From: Sphingomonas sp. LC-1
GTDB taxonomy: Bacteria; Pseudomonadota; Alphaproteobacteria; Sphingomonadales; Sphingomonadaceae
Length of the DNA: 64,000 nucleotides
Assembly: GCF_025371035.1 (NCBI RefSeq)
Contig: NZ_JANZXB010000002.1
Coordinates: 310,001 to 374,000 of the forward strand
Direction: 5' to 3'
The notes under the pieces were generated by a model, which searched no databases, had not been told where the DNA came from, and worked only from the letters and a program-made list of their open reading frames with translations. Made by a program: the position numbers and the translations under genes. Numbering within the stretch: the stretch's first letter is position 1; each line of letters begins with the position of its first letter. Below are positions 56,855 to 63,440 of this stretch, piece by piece.

Positions 56855-57712
56855 TCAGCCTCCCATGCTCGCCAGCATCATATATGCCAGGCGCGCATGA
56901 TCGGGTTTGGGGCGCAGTACGCTGTCGCCGGTGGTGGCGGCACCACGCATCCCGAGCTGGTTCATCGTGCTGTTCGCCCAGGCGATGGCATCGGCGGCGC
57001 TTTCATTGTTGCCGGTGACCACGGTCGCGTCGTCGCCCATTGCCTTCAGCGCGAGCGCCTGCGCCGCGAACTGGAGATTGGCGGCGCGCGTCTCGTCGCT
57101 GTCGGCGCTGGTCCCGGCCAGCTTGTTGGCGAAACGGTCGTAAATGTCGGAAAGCGAGCGGGGCTGACCGTTCGCGGCGTAGAAGACCGAGCGATTGGCG
57201 CGGGCAGCAGCGGGGAATAGCGCCGCGCCGCTGGCCTGCGGGTTCGCAGCCATCGTGCCCAGAAACTTGGTCGCGCCGCCCAGCCCCAGAAAATGCGCCA
57301 TGTACAGGTCGGTGCCGTTCGCCTCGCGGCCCAGCGTCGACTCCAGCGCGGCCTTGTTGTCCGAGGCATGTTCGGCCGCCATCAACGAGGCGGCGGTGGG
57401 ATCGTTGCGCAGCCCCATGATCGCCGTGCGTGCATTGCCCGACACATAATAGCGTCCGCCCGACTGGCCGATCGAATCCGCCGCCCAGCCCAGCCCATGT
57501 TCGGCGCCATGCTTCTTGAGCACGGCAAGCCAGCTCTGCTCGACGAACTGGTACAGGCCGGAGGCCGAGGAGGTGCCCGCACGCGCATTGGCGTTCAGCC
57601 CGGACTCCAGCTTGGCCTGACCCAGCAGATAGCCGAAATCGACCCCCGTGCGGCTGGACGCCAGCGCGATGGCCGATTGGATTCTGGCGTGGGAAACGGG
57701 TTGGACGGTCAT
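56855..57712 (-). CDS. Flagellar-cluster lytic transglycosylase/SLT-domain muramidase
   Basis: 285 residues with a lysozyme-like SLT fold: the catalytic Glu region LGQAKLESGLNANARAG, then SASGLYQFVEQSWLAVL, and further AADSIGQSGGRYYVSGN and YMAHFLGLGGATKFL. No signal peptide or lipobox is seen, so it may be exported by the flagellar system or act through another route. It sits directly upstream of flhA with a textbook sigma-54 promoter and would make a gap in peptidoglycan for the rod or hook. It could supply the muramidase activity that FlgJ carries in enterobacteria. Confidence 0.85.
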   Translation of the reverse strand: MTVQPVSHARIQSAIALASSRTGVDFGYLLGQAKLESGLNANARAGTSSASGLYQFVEQSWLAVLKKHGAEHGLGWAADSIGQSGGRYYVSGNARTAIMGLRNDPTAASLMAAEHASDNKAALESTLGREANGTDLYMAHFLGLGGATKFLGTMAANPQASGAALFPAAARANRSVFYAANGQPRSLSDIYDRFANKLAGTSADSDETRAANLQFAAQALALKAMGDDATVVTGNNESAADAIAWANSTMNQLGMRGAATTGDSVLRPKPDHARLAYMMLASMGG

Positions 57713-57747
57713 GCTATCTGGTTAAAGCCCTGGTTCGGGCCATAACT

Positions 57748-57764
57748 AGCAAGGGACGTGCCAA
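57748..57764 (-). promoter_or_regulatory. Sigma-54 promoter of the transglycosylase-flhA-fliA operon
   Basis: Read on the minus strand: TTGGCACGTCCCTTGCT, an exact match to TGGCACG-N4-TTGCW with -24 GG and -12 GC ten bases apart. The predicted start of transcription (near 57737) precedes the ATG at 57712. CGGCAA array sites lie about 127-195 bp upstream. Confidence 0.92.
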
Positions 57765-57815
57765 TCCCGATCGGCACTTGGCCGGCGCTGCTCGATACGG
57801 GGTTAGGGCATAGAA

Positions 57816-57837
57816 AAAGCCCGGAAAACCGGGCTTT
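57816..57837 (-). terminator. Terminator between flgN and the transglycosylase promoter
   Basis: AAAGCCCGG and CCGGGCTTT pair around AAAA (plus strand), with a T run on the minus side. It would end the flgM-flgN transcript before the downstream sigma-54 promoter. Confidence 0.8.
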
Positions 57838-57890
57838 GCGTCACATCATCGATGCCGTGGAAACATCAGGGGCGGTGGGCGGCGTCGCCA

Positions 57891-57943
57891 CGGCAAGCGG
57901 GGGGCCGGCAAAGCGGCAAGCGATTGCCGCCGGCAGACGGCAA
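57891..57943. promoter_or_regulatory. CGGCAA hexamer array upstream of the transglycosylase-flhA-fliA promoter
   Basis: CGGCAA at 57891-57896, 57906-57911, 57914-57919 and 57938-57943, and the inverse TTGCCG at 57924-57929: five sites in 53 bp. The array is separated from the sigma-54 promoter by the terminator and lies at enhancer-like distance. Interpretation: activator binding sites. The array ends one base before the flgN stop. Confidence 0.65.
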
Positions 57944-58255
57944 TCAGGCGAAGGCGCGCATCAGCGGGCGATAGCCCGCGCCGGACTCGCCGGTCAGGGT
58001 CTGCAACCGGCGACGGACATTGGCCGCCATCAGGTTCACATAGATGCGGCAGGTCTCGTTCAGGCGATTGGCTTCATCGGCCAGCTCGCGCAGTTCGGGG
58101 CCCGCCGGGCCGGTGCCCAGTGCGGCGACCTCTTCGATCGCAGCCAGTTTGTCGGACGTCGCGCGTTCCAGACCCGCGACGTCATTGACCTTCAGAGCCG
58201 CGATTTCACGATGAAGGGCCTCGATGACCCGAATCAGGGCGTCACGCCGCGTCAT
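57944..58255 (-). CDS. flgN: FlgN-like flagellar export chaperone
   Basis: 103 residues, helical. It has IRVIEALHREIAALKVNDVAGLERATSDKLAAIEEVAAL and a second helix block ELRELADEANRLNETCRIYVNLMAANVRRRLQTL, the two-helix form and spacing of FlgN, which chaperones FlgK/FlgL. Sequence similarity in this family is low, so the position next to flgM is the main support. It overlaps the flgM stop region by 14 bases. Function is inferred. Confidence 0.75.
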   Translation of the reverse strand: MTRRDALIRVIEALHREIAALKVNDVAGLERATSDKLAAIEEVAALGTGPAGPELRELADEANRLNETCRIYVNLMAANVRRRLQTLTGESGAGYRPLMRAFA

Positions 58256-58541
58256 TTTTGTTCCAGCTCAGCTTCAGGGCGATCATCTGGTCGGCGATGG
58301 TCGCCGGCAGGATCGGAAAGTGACCGTCCGCGATCGCCTTCTTGATCTGGGCGACGCGCTCTGAGTTGACCGGGGGCTGCGAGGCGAGTGAGGCGGACAG
58401 GCCGCTCAGCACGCTCGAATCGCCGGTGTCGAGCTTGGCCGGGACAGAGGCTGCCTCGGGTGTCGCCGACCCGCGGGTCGTCGCGATCCGCGCGACCCTC
58501 GTGTCTCCGGCATTCAGCCTTGAAGTTGTTATTTCCACCAT
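58242..58541 (-). CDS. flgM: Anti-sigma-28 factor FlgM
   Basis: Binds FliA until the hook is complete. 99 residues from ATG 58541; a longer product from ATG 58568 is possible. However, the sigma-28 promoter at 58574-58600 places the transcription start near 58567, so 58541 is the better start. The C-terminal sigma-binding helices are seen as PPVNSERVAQIKKAIADGHFPILPATIADQMIALK. The N-terminal half is poorly conserved. Autoregulated by its own FliA promoter, the classic late-gene feedback. Confidence 0.85.
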   Translation of the reverse strand: MVEITTSRLNAGDTRVARIATTRGSATPEAASVPAKLDTGDSSVLSGLSASLASQPPVNSERVAQIKKAIADGHFPILPATIADQMIALKLSWNKNDAA

Positions 58542-58573
58542 GCCCGCACCTATCGGTCCCGCTGACATTCATG

Positions 58574-58600
58574 GAAACGGCCGTTTGATGAAATTCTTTA
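58574..58600 (-). promoter_or_regulatory. Sigma-28 (FliA) promoter of flgM-flgN
   Basis: Read on the minus strand: TAAA (58597-58600), 15-bp spacer, GCCGTTTC (58574-58581). Same architecture as the flagellin and fliD promoters. Predicted transcription start is near 58567, which argues against the upstream ATG at 58568. Confidence 0.85.
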
Positions 58601-58634
58601 GAAAGAAATTCGGCCCAACCCCGTAGCAATGCGG

Positions 58635-59132
58635 TTATTCGGTCCAGCCAGGCAGGGTGGCACGACCGCTGGACAGGGCAACCGCCTGAATTGGTTGGCG
58701 GCTTGCGTCGATCCGCACGGGGAAATGCGCGCCCGGCACGGCGTCCGCCATGGCGATTCCGTCGCGGGTGATCGAAAATCCGTCCGATCCCGCCTCCACC
58801 GTCACCGGATCGCCGCGCCGGATGACCGGCTCCTGCCGCACCGCGACGGCGGGCGCGGCGGCGATGGCGGCCACCGCGCGCGGGGGTGCCAGCACCGGCA
58901 CGAAGATGCGCCATTGCGGAGTCGAACAGGCGACGACCACCGCGTCATGCGCCTCGGTCCGCCAGGATAGCGAGACGGTCGGGCATTGCGCGAGTTTCAA
59001 CCGCGAATCGATCGGGGATCGGGGCCCGCCCTCTACCCCGACCGGACGGCCGGTAAAGGCGGTGACCGCCGCGTCGAGCGCGGCGACATCCTGAAAACCG
59101 GCGGCACCGGCCAGCAACAGGGACAGGATCAT
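58635..59132 (-). CDS. flgA: Flagellar basal-body P-ring formation protein FlgA
   Basis: Periplasmic chaperone for FlgI P-ring assembly. 165 residues with a signal-like N-terminus (MILSLLLAGAAGFQD). The FlgA/SAF domain has VAVRQEPVIRRGDPVTVEAGSDGFSITRDGIAMADAVPGAHFPVRID and ends ...RATLPGW. The ATG overlaps the motB stop by four bases. Last gene of the motA-motB-flgA unit; flgM follows with its own promoter. Confidence 0.9.
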   Translation of the reverse strand: MILSLLLAGAAGFQDVAALDAAVTAFTGRPVGVEGGPRSPIDSRLKLAQCPTVSLSWRTEAHDAVVVACSTPQWRIFVPVLAPPRAVAAIAAAPAVAVRQEPVIRRGDPVTVEAGSDGFSITRDGIAMADAVPGAHFPVRIDASRQPIQAVALSSGRATLPGWTE

Positions 59133-59677
59133 CGGGACTTCCTTTGGGATTCACCGGAGAAGACGAGGGTGACCACCGCGCTTCGTCGGCCGGGGGCCGT
59201 GGCGGTGGACAGGGTGAGGCGGTTGGCGGCGGCCGGCCCGATCAGCGCGGCGGCGGCGCGCGCGCGATCGGCGGCGAGAACGACCGGGCTGTGCGTCATC
59301 GAATCGACATCGGCGGCGCTGCCATCGGTCGCCGCGACGATCGACAGTCGGACGCGCGGATCGGCCAGCGCCTCGCGCGCCCATTCGGCCAGGGCGGGAT
59401 CGGGATCGAGCGGCTGTGCCGATCCGGTCGCGAAGGTCAGCGCGGCGGCGGCGACCGGCATGACCGGCGACGGAGCCGGCATGGGAGCGACGGCTTTGGC
59501 GAGGGGAGCGCCGGTTCCGAATTCGGCGCGCAGCGAATCGAGCAGCGCGGGCCGCCGTTCCGACCCCATGGCCTGGACCAGCACCAGAAAGCCGACCAGC
59601 AACAAGGCCAGATCGGCCAGCGTGATCAGCCAGAGTGGTCGCGACGGCGCCGGGGTGGGAAAGTCGAACTCGGTCAT
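59129..59677 (-). CDS. motB: Short MotB-like flagellar stator protein
   Basis: 182 residues, against about 250-350 for most MotB. One N-terminal TM helix, LITLADLALLLVGFLVLVQAM, carries the Asp (residue 22) at the position of the proton-binding Asp in MotB. A short Ala/Pro linker is followed by a compact OmpA-like domain (ALTFATGSAQPL, VRLSIVAATDG, LAADRARAAAALIG). Start ATG 59677 overlaps the motA stop. The long open frame upstream is a shadow. Confidence 0.8.
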   Translation of the reverse strand: MTEFDFPTPAPSRPLWLITLADLALLLVGFLVLVQAMGSERRPALLDSLRAEFGTGAPLAKAVAPMPAPSPVMPVAAAALTFATGSAQPLDPDPALAEWAREALADPRVRLSIVAATDGSAADVDSMTHSPVVLAADRARAAAALIGPAAANRLTLSTATAPGRRSAVVTLVFSGESQRKSR

Positions 59678-60363
59678 GCGACGGTCGCCAGCGGACGACG
59701 CGGCGGCGTCGGCGCGCGGACCGCCACGACCGGCGCCTCGCGCGCGGCCAGCGCGGCGAGGGGCACCTCGATCCGCGCCCGCTCGAACGCCTCGATCCGG
59801 GCCGCACGGCGCAGGCGCGCGGCGATGGGCTGGGCCACCAGATTCGCGAACAGCGCGCCATAAAGGGTGGCGAGGAGGGCGATCGCCATCGCGCCGCCGA
59901 TCTGCTGCGGATCGTTCATCGTCGCGAACATCGCGGCCAAGCCGATCAGCGTGCCGACCATGCCCATGGCCGGGGCCGCTTCCGCCGCGCCCGCCCACAT
60001 CTCCGCCACCGCCAGATGCCGCTCTACCCGCGCCAGCCGCGCCTGTCGCGTGCGCGCCAGGACGGTGTCGGGCCGTTCGCCATCGACGATCGCACCGATC
60101 GATTCGGCCAGATCGGGATCGGTGATCACCGAGCGGTCGAGCGTCACCACGCCGTGGCGCTGCGCGATGCGGGAAAGATGGGTCAGCTGTTCCAGCAGCG
60201 GATCGGCCGAATAGGGCGCGCGGAACAGCACCCCCAATGCCCGCACGCCACGCCGCGCATCGCGCCATGGCGTGCGCAACAACGTCGCGAGCAACGTACC
60301 GCCCAGCACGATGGCCAGCGCGGCGGGGTCGAGGAACTGCGAGAGGGGTGGCAATCCGTTCAT
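59674..60363 (-). CDS. motA: MotA-like stator protein lacking the first transmembrane helix
   Basis: 229 residues from ATG 60363. The N-terminus (DPAALAIVLGGTLLATLLR) aligns with the second TM of PomA/MotA, so the first TM and about 30 residues are missing. The rest is intact: cytoplasmic domain (VDGERPDTVLARTRQARLARVERHLAVAEMW) and the TM3-TM4 pair with AEAAPAMGMVGTLIGLAAMF and GGAMAIALLATLYGALFANLVAQPIA. The sigma-54 promoter just upstream (predicted start near 60365) makes this start the earliest possible and the mRNA almost leaderless. Confidence 0.82.
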   Translation of the reverse strand: MNGLPPLSQFLDPAALAIVLGGTLLATLLRTPWRDARRGVRALGVLFRAPYSADPLLEQLTHLSRIAQRHGVVTLDRSVITDPDLAESIGAIVDGERPDTVLARTRQARLARVERHLAVAEMWAGAAEAAPAMGMVGTLIGLAAMFATMNDPQQIGGAMAIALLATLYGALFANLVAQPIAARLRRAARIEAFERARIEVPLAALAAREAPVVAVRAPTPPRRPLATVA

Positions 60364-60375
60364 GCGCTCATGCTG

Positions 60376-60392
60376 TGCAAGGGGCGGGCCAA
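60376..60392 (-). promoter_or_regulatory. Sigma-54 promoter of motA-motB-flgA
   Basis: Read on the minus strand: TTGGCCCGCCCCTTGCA, one mismatch to TGGCACG-N4-TTGCW, GG-N10-GC intact. Predicted transcription start is near 60365, two bases before the motA ATG. Confidence 0.85.
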
Positions 60393-60432
60393 TTTGCCCG
60401 GCATCGTCCCGACACGCGAAATTCTGCGGGAA

Positions 60433-60492
60433 TTGCCGGACGGCTTGCCGCCCTTTGCCGCCGCCCGGCAAGCGAGCGGCAAACCATTGCCG
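60433..60492. promoter_or_regulatory. Shared CGGCAA array between motA and flgB promoters
   Basis: TTGCCG at 60433, 60445, 60455 and 60487, and CGGCAA at 60466 and 60477: six sites in 60 bp. It lies 41 bp from the motA -24 side and 55 bp from the flgB -24 side, as a bidirectional enhancer would. Same hexamer as at 57891 and 50364. Confidence 0.7.
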
Positions 60493-60546
60493 GATGCCGC
60501 CTGCCGTTCGCTGCCGCCAGGGACGGTCTCCTTCGTAGCGGGCGAA

Positions 60547-60563
60547 TTGGCATGGAGGTTGCG
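60547..60563 (+). promoter_or_regulatory. Sigma-54 promoter of the flgBCDEF operon
   Basis: TTGGCATGGAGGTTGCG: GG at 60549-60550 and GC at 60561-60562, ten bases apart. One mismatch in the -24 box (T for C) and G after the GC. Predicted transcription start is near 60574; AAGGAGG lies at 60595-60601 before the flgB ATG. Confidence 0.88.
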
Positions 60564-60608
60564 TATCCCCGCTGGCGTGATTGTTCGCGCCGGAAAGGAG
60601 GATCGACG

Positions 60609-60965
60609 ATGGCCAATGAAACACTGTTCGGCGTGCATGGAGCAGCGCTGGAGGTGCGGGCGCAGCGCATGGGCGTGCTGGCGTCCAACATCGCCAATGC
60701 CTCCACGCCCGGCTTCAAGGCACGCGACATCGATTTTAAGGCCGCGCTCGCCGCGGTCGAGGGAGAACAGGGGCAGGAGCAGGGCCGGGGCATCGGTGCC
60801 GCGATGAAGTATCGCGTGCCGATCCAGACCTCGCTCGACGGCAATACGGTGGAGCTGAACCAGGAACAGACCGCCTTTGCCGAAAATGCGGTCCAGTATC
60901 AGACGACCCTGTCGTTCCTGAACGGTCGCATCGCCACCATCACCCGTGCGCTGAAGGGCGAGTAA
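60609..60965 (+). CDS. flgB: Flagellar rod protein FlgB
   Basis: Proximal rod component. 118 residues from ATG 60609 with AAGGAGG upstream. Motifs LFGVHGAALEVRAQRMGVLASNIANASTPGFKARDIDFKAAL (the flagellar rod signature) and a C-terminal LNQEQTAFAENAVQYQTTLSFLNGRIATI. First gene of the flgBCDEF operon. Two bases before the stop/start gap to flgC. Confidence 0.96.
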   Translation: MANETLFGVHGAALEVRAQRMGVLASNIANASTPGFKARDIDFKAALAAVEGEQGQEQGRGIGAAMKYRVPIQTSLDGNTVELNQEQTAFAENAVQYQTTLSFLNGRIATITRALKGE

Positions 60966-60968
60966 TCC

Positions 60969-61379
60969 ATGGCGAACGCACCTCTTTCCATCTTCCAGGT
61001 CGCCGGGCGCGCCATGTCGGCGCAGCTGGTGCGGATGAACACCACCGCGTCGAACCTGGCCAATGCGGGCGACGTCACCGGATCGGCCGACACTGCGTAC
61101 CGCACGATGAAGCCGGTCTTCCGCACCAGCTTCGACGCGGCGACCGGCCTGTCGACGGTAGATGTCGAGAGGATCGTCACGGCGGGCGAGGACCCCACCA
61201 AGCGCCACGACCCGAACAACCCCTTGGCCGACAAGGACGGCAATATCTACGAGGCCGCCGTCGACGAGACCCGCGAGCTGGTCGACATGATGGAGACGGC
61301 GCGCACCTATCAGAACAATGTCGAAGTGATGCAGACGGCCAAGTCGCTGATCCTCGACACCCTCAAGCTGGGCCGCTGA
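60969..61379 (+). CDS. flgC: Flagellar rod protein FlgC
   Basis: Proximal rod component. 136 residues. N-terminal FQVAGRAMSAQLVRMNTTASNLANAGDV and C-terminal DETRELVDMMETARTYQNNVEVMQTAKSLILDTLKLG, the FlgC signature. Adjacent to flgB (3 bp) and flgD (2 bp). Confidence 0.96.
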   Translation: MANAPLSIFQVAGRAMSAQLVRMNTTASNLANAGDVTGSADTAYRTMKPVFRTSFDAATGLSTVDVERIVTAGEDPTKRHDPNNPLADKDGNIYEAAVDETRELVDMMETARTYQNNVEVMQTAKSLILDTLKLGR

Positions 61380-61381
61380 TC

Positions 61382-62083
61382 ATGACCACCTCCACCTCCA
61401 TGGACTCGACGCTCGACGCGCTCGGCGTGCGTCGCTCCGGCACCGCCAGCGGTGCGTCGTCCACCAGCACGGCCGCCAAGAAGTCCGACACGCTGGACCA
61501 GTCCGCCTTCCTCAAGCTGCTGACCGCACAGCTGAAGAATCAGGACCCCTTCTCGCCGATGGACAATACGCAGATGGTTGCCCAGATGGCGCAATTCTCC
61601 AGCGTGGCGGGCATCTCCGAGATGAACACCACCCTGTCGGCAATGGCCGCCAAGATGAACGGCACGACCAAGGCCGACGCGATGAGCTATGTCGGCAAGA
61701 CGGTGCTGACGCCGGGATCGGTCGCCTATGGCCGGACCAGCGGCGGCCTGGCCGGCGCGGTCGAACTGGATCAGGCGGCGGCGAACGTCTCGGTCACGAT
61801 CGGCGACGCGGAGGGCAATCCGATCAAGACGCTGTCGCTGGGCGCGCAGAAGGCGGGCACCGCCAGCTTCGACTGGAACGGCAAGACCGACAATGGCGAG
61901 GACGCGGGCACCGGCCCCTTCACCGTGATGCTCAACGCCAATGACGGCGTCTCTGCCGTGTCGGGCCGCACGCTGGTCTGGGCGCCCGTCCAGTCGGTGT
62001 CGATGCCCACCAGCGGCGACCCCGTCCTGACCGTCGCGGGCCTCGGCCAGATCAATCTCGCCGCCGTCCGCTCGGTCGGCTGA
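61382..62083 (+). CDS. flgD: Hook-assembly scaffold protein FlgD
   Basis: Hook cap that directs FlgE polymerisation. 233 residues. N-terminal FLKLLTAQLKNQDPFSPMDNTQMVAQMAQFSSVAGISEMNTTL (the FlgD signature with LT-QL-NQDP) and the Ig-like C domain with IGDAEGNPIKTLSLGAQKAGTASFDWNGKTDNGEDAGTGPFTV. The Ser/Thr-rich N-terminus is low complexity. Confidence 0.95.
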   Translation: MTTSTSMDSTLDALGVRRSGTASGASSTSTAAKKSDTLDQSAFLKLLTAQLKNQDPFSPMDNTQMVAQMAQFSSVAGISEMNTTLSAMAAKMNGTTKADAMSYVGKTVLTPGSVAYGRTSGGLAGAVELDQAAANVSVTIGDAEGNPIKTLSLGAQKAGTASFDWNGKTDNGEDAGTGPFTVMLNANDGVSAVSGRTLVWAPVQSVSMPTSGDPVLTVAGLGQINLAAVRSVG

Positions 62084-62121
62084 GCCCGCCCCATCCCATT
62101 CCTACCTAAGGTATCCCGCCC

Positions 62122-63408
62122 ATGTCCTTCTACACCTCGCTGAGCGGTCTCCAGGCTTCGCAGACCGACCTGTCCGTGATCTCGCACAACATCGCCAATG
62201 TCGGAACCGATGGCTTCAAGAAGAGCCATGCCCAGTTCGCCGACGTGATGGCGTCGAACTTCGCGACCGACCCGACCAAGCAGGTCGGATCGGGCACGGT
62301 GGTCAAGGCGAACCGCCAGGAGTTCAAGGAGGGCAATTACAAGAGCTCGTCCAACGCGCTGGACCTCGCCATTTCGGGCGACGGCTTCTTCGCGGTGCAG
62401 ACCCCGGGCAGGGGGCCGCTGCAATATACCCGCAACGGGGCGTTCCAGGTCGATCAGCAGAATTACGTGACCGATTCGAGCGGTGCCCGCTTGCAGATCC
62501 TGCCGGTCGATGCCGACGGCAACGTCACCGCCACCGGCGTCGACGGCCTTGCCTCTTTGCAACTGCCCGCCACCAGCGGCCAGCCCATCGCCACCTCGAA
62601 GGTGACGATGGACCTCAACCTGTCCACATCGGCGACCGCGCCCACCATCGCGTTCAACCGGTCCAACATGGCCACCTACAACAACACCACCCAGACCAAG
62701 ATCTACGACCCGTCGGGCAATGCGATGACGCTGACCAACTATTATGTCCGCAAGCCGCTGCCGGTCGATGCCAATGGCAATGCGGTCCAGCCTGCCGACG
62801 GCAGCAGCACGTGGCTGGTCTATAGCTTCGTCGACGACGAGCAGATGAAGGTGGGCGGTTCCACCGCTCCGTCCGAGCTGACCTTCGACAAGAACGGCAA
62901 CATGACCGCGCCGACCCAGCCGATCACGTTCGACAATTTCACCTCGCGCAACTCGACCAAGTCGCAGCCGCTGTCGGTCGACTATACCGGTACGTCGCAG
63001 GCGGGATCGGTCTTCTCGGTCGCCTCGCGTTCGCAGGACGGCAAGGCGATCGGCACGCTGACCGGTGTGTCGGTGGGCGAGGACGGGCTGGTCGTTGCAT
63101 CCTTTTCGAACGGCGAGACCGCCAAGCTGGGCAAGGTCGCGCTGGCCGATTTCGTCAACATGCCGGGCCTGCGCCAGGCGGGCGACAGCTATTGGCAGGC
63201 GACCGGCCTGTCGGGCAATCCCTCGATCGGTTCGCCGGCGGAGGGCACGTACGGCGCGATCAAGTCGAGCACCATCGAGGGATCGAACGTCGACATCACC
63301 GAGGAACTGGTCGACCTGATCGCGGCGCAGCGCAATTTCCAGGCGAATGCCAAGGCGCTCGATACCGCCAGCCAGATCTCGCAGACCATCTTCAACATCC
63401 GCAGCTAA
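62122..63408 (+). CDS. flgE: Flagellar hook protein FlgE
   Basis: Hook subunit. 428 residues. N-terminal SFYTSLSGLQASQTDLSVISHNIANVGTDGFKKSHAQF (hook/rod signature with SHNIANV-T-GFK), the FlgE domain LDLAISGDGFFAVQTPGRGPLQYTRNGAF, and C-terminal SNVDITEELVDLIAAQRNFQANAKALDTASQISQTIFNIRS. It is 38 bp downstream of flgD. Confidence 0.97.
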   Translation: MSFYTSLSGLQASQTDLSVISHNIANVGTDGFKKSHAQFADVMASNFATDPTKQVGSGTVVKANRQEFKEGNYKSSSNALDLAISGDGFFAVQTPGRGPLQYTRNGAFQVDQQNYVTDSSGARLQILPVDADGNVTATGVDGLASLQLPATSGQPIATSKVTMDLNLSTSATAPTIAFNRSNMATYNNTTQTKIYDPSGNAMTLTNYYVRKPLPVDANGNAVQPADGSSTWLVYSFVDDEQMKVGGSTAPSELTFDKNGNMTAPTQPITFDNFTSRNSTKSQPLSVDYTGTSQAGSVFSVASRSQDGKAIGTLTGVSVGEDGLVVASFSNGETAKLGKVALADFVNMPGLRQAGDSYWQATGLSGNPSIGSPAEGTYGAIKSSTIEGSNVDITEELVDLIAAQRNFQANAKALDTASQISQTIFNIRS

Positions 63409-63440
63409 GCGCGCGACACGGGGGCTGACAGGAAAGAGCG

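Noticed and set aside
57713-57747. Short leader open frames upstream of the transglycosylase
   Set aside because: Too short, without ribosome-binding sites; the sigma-54 promoter explains the region.
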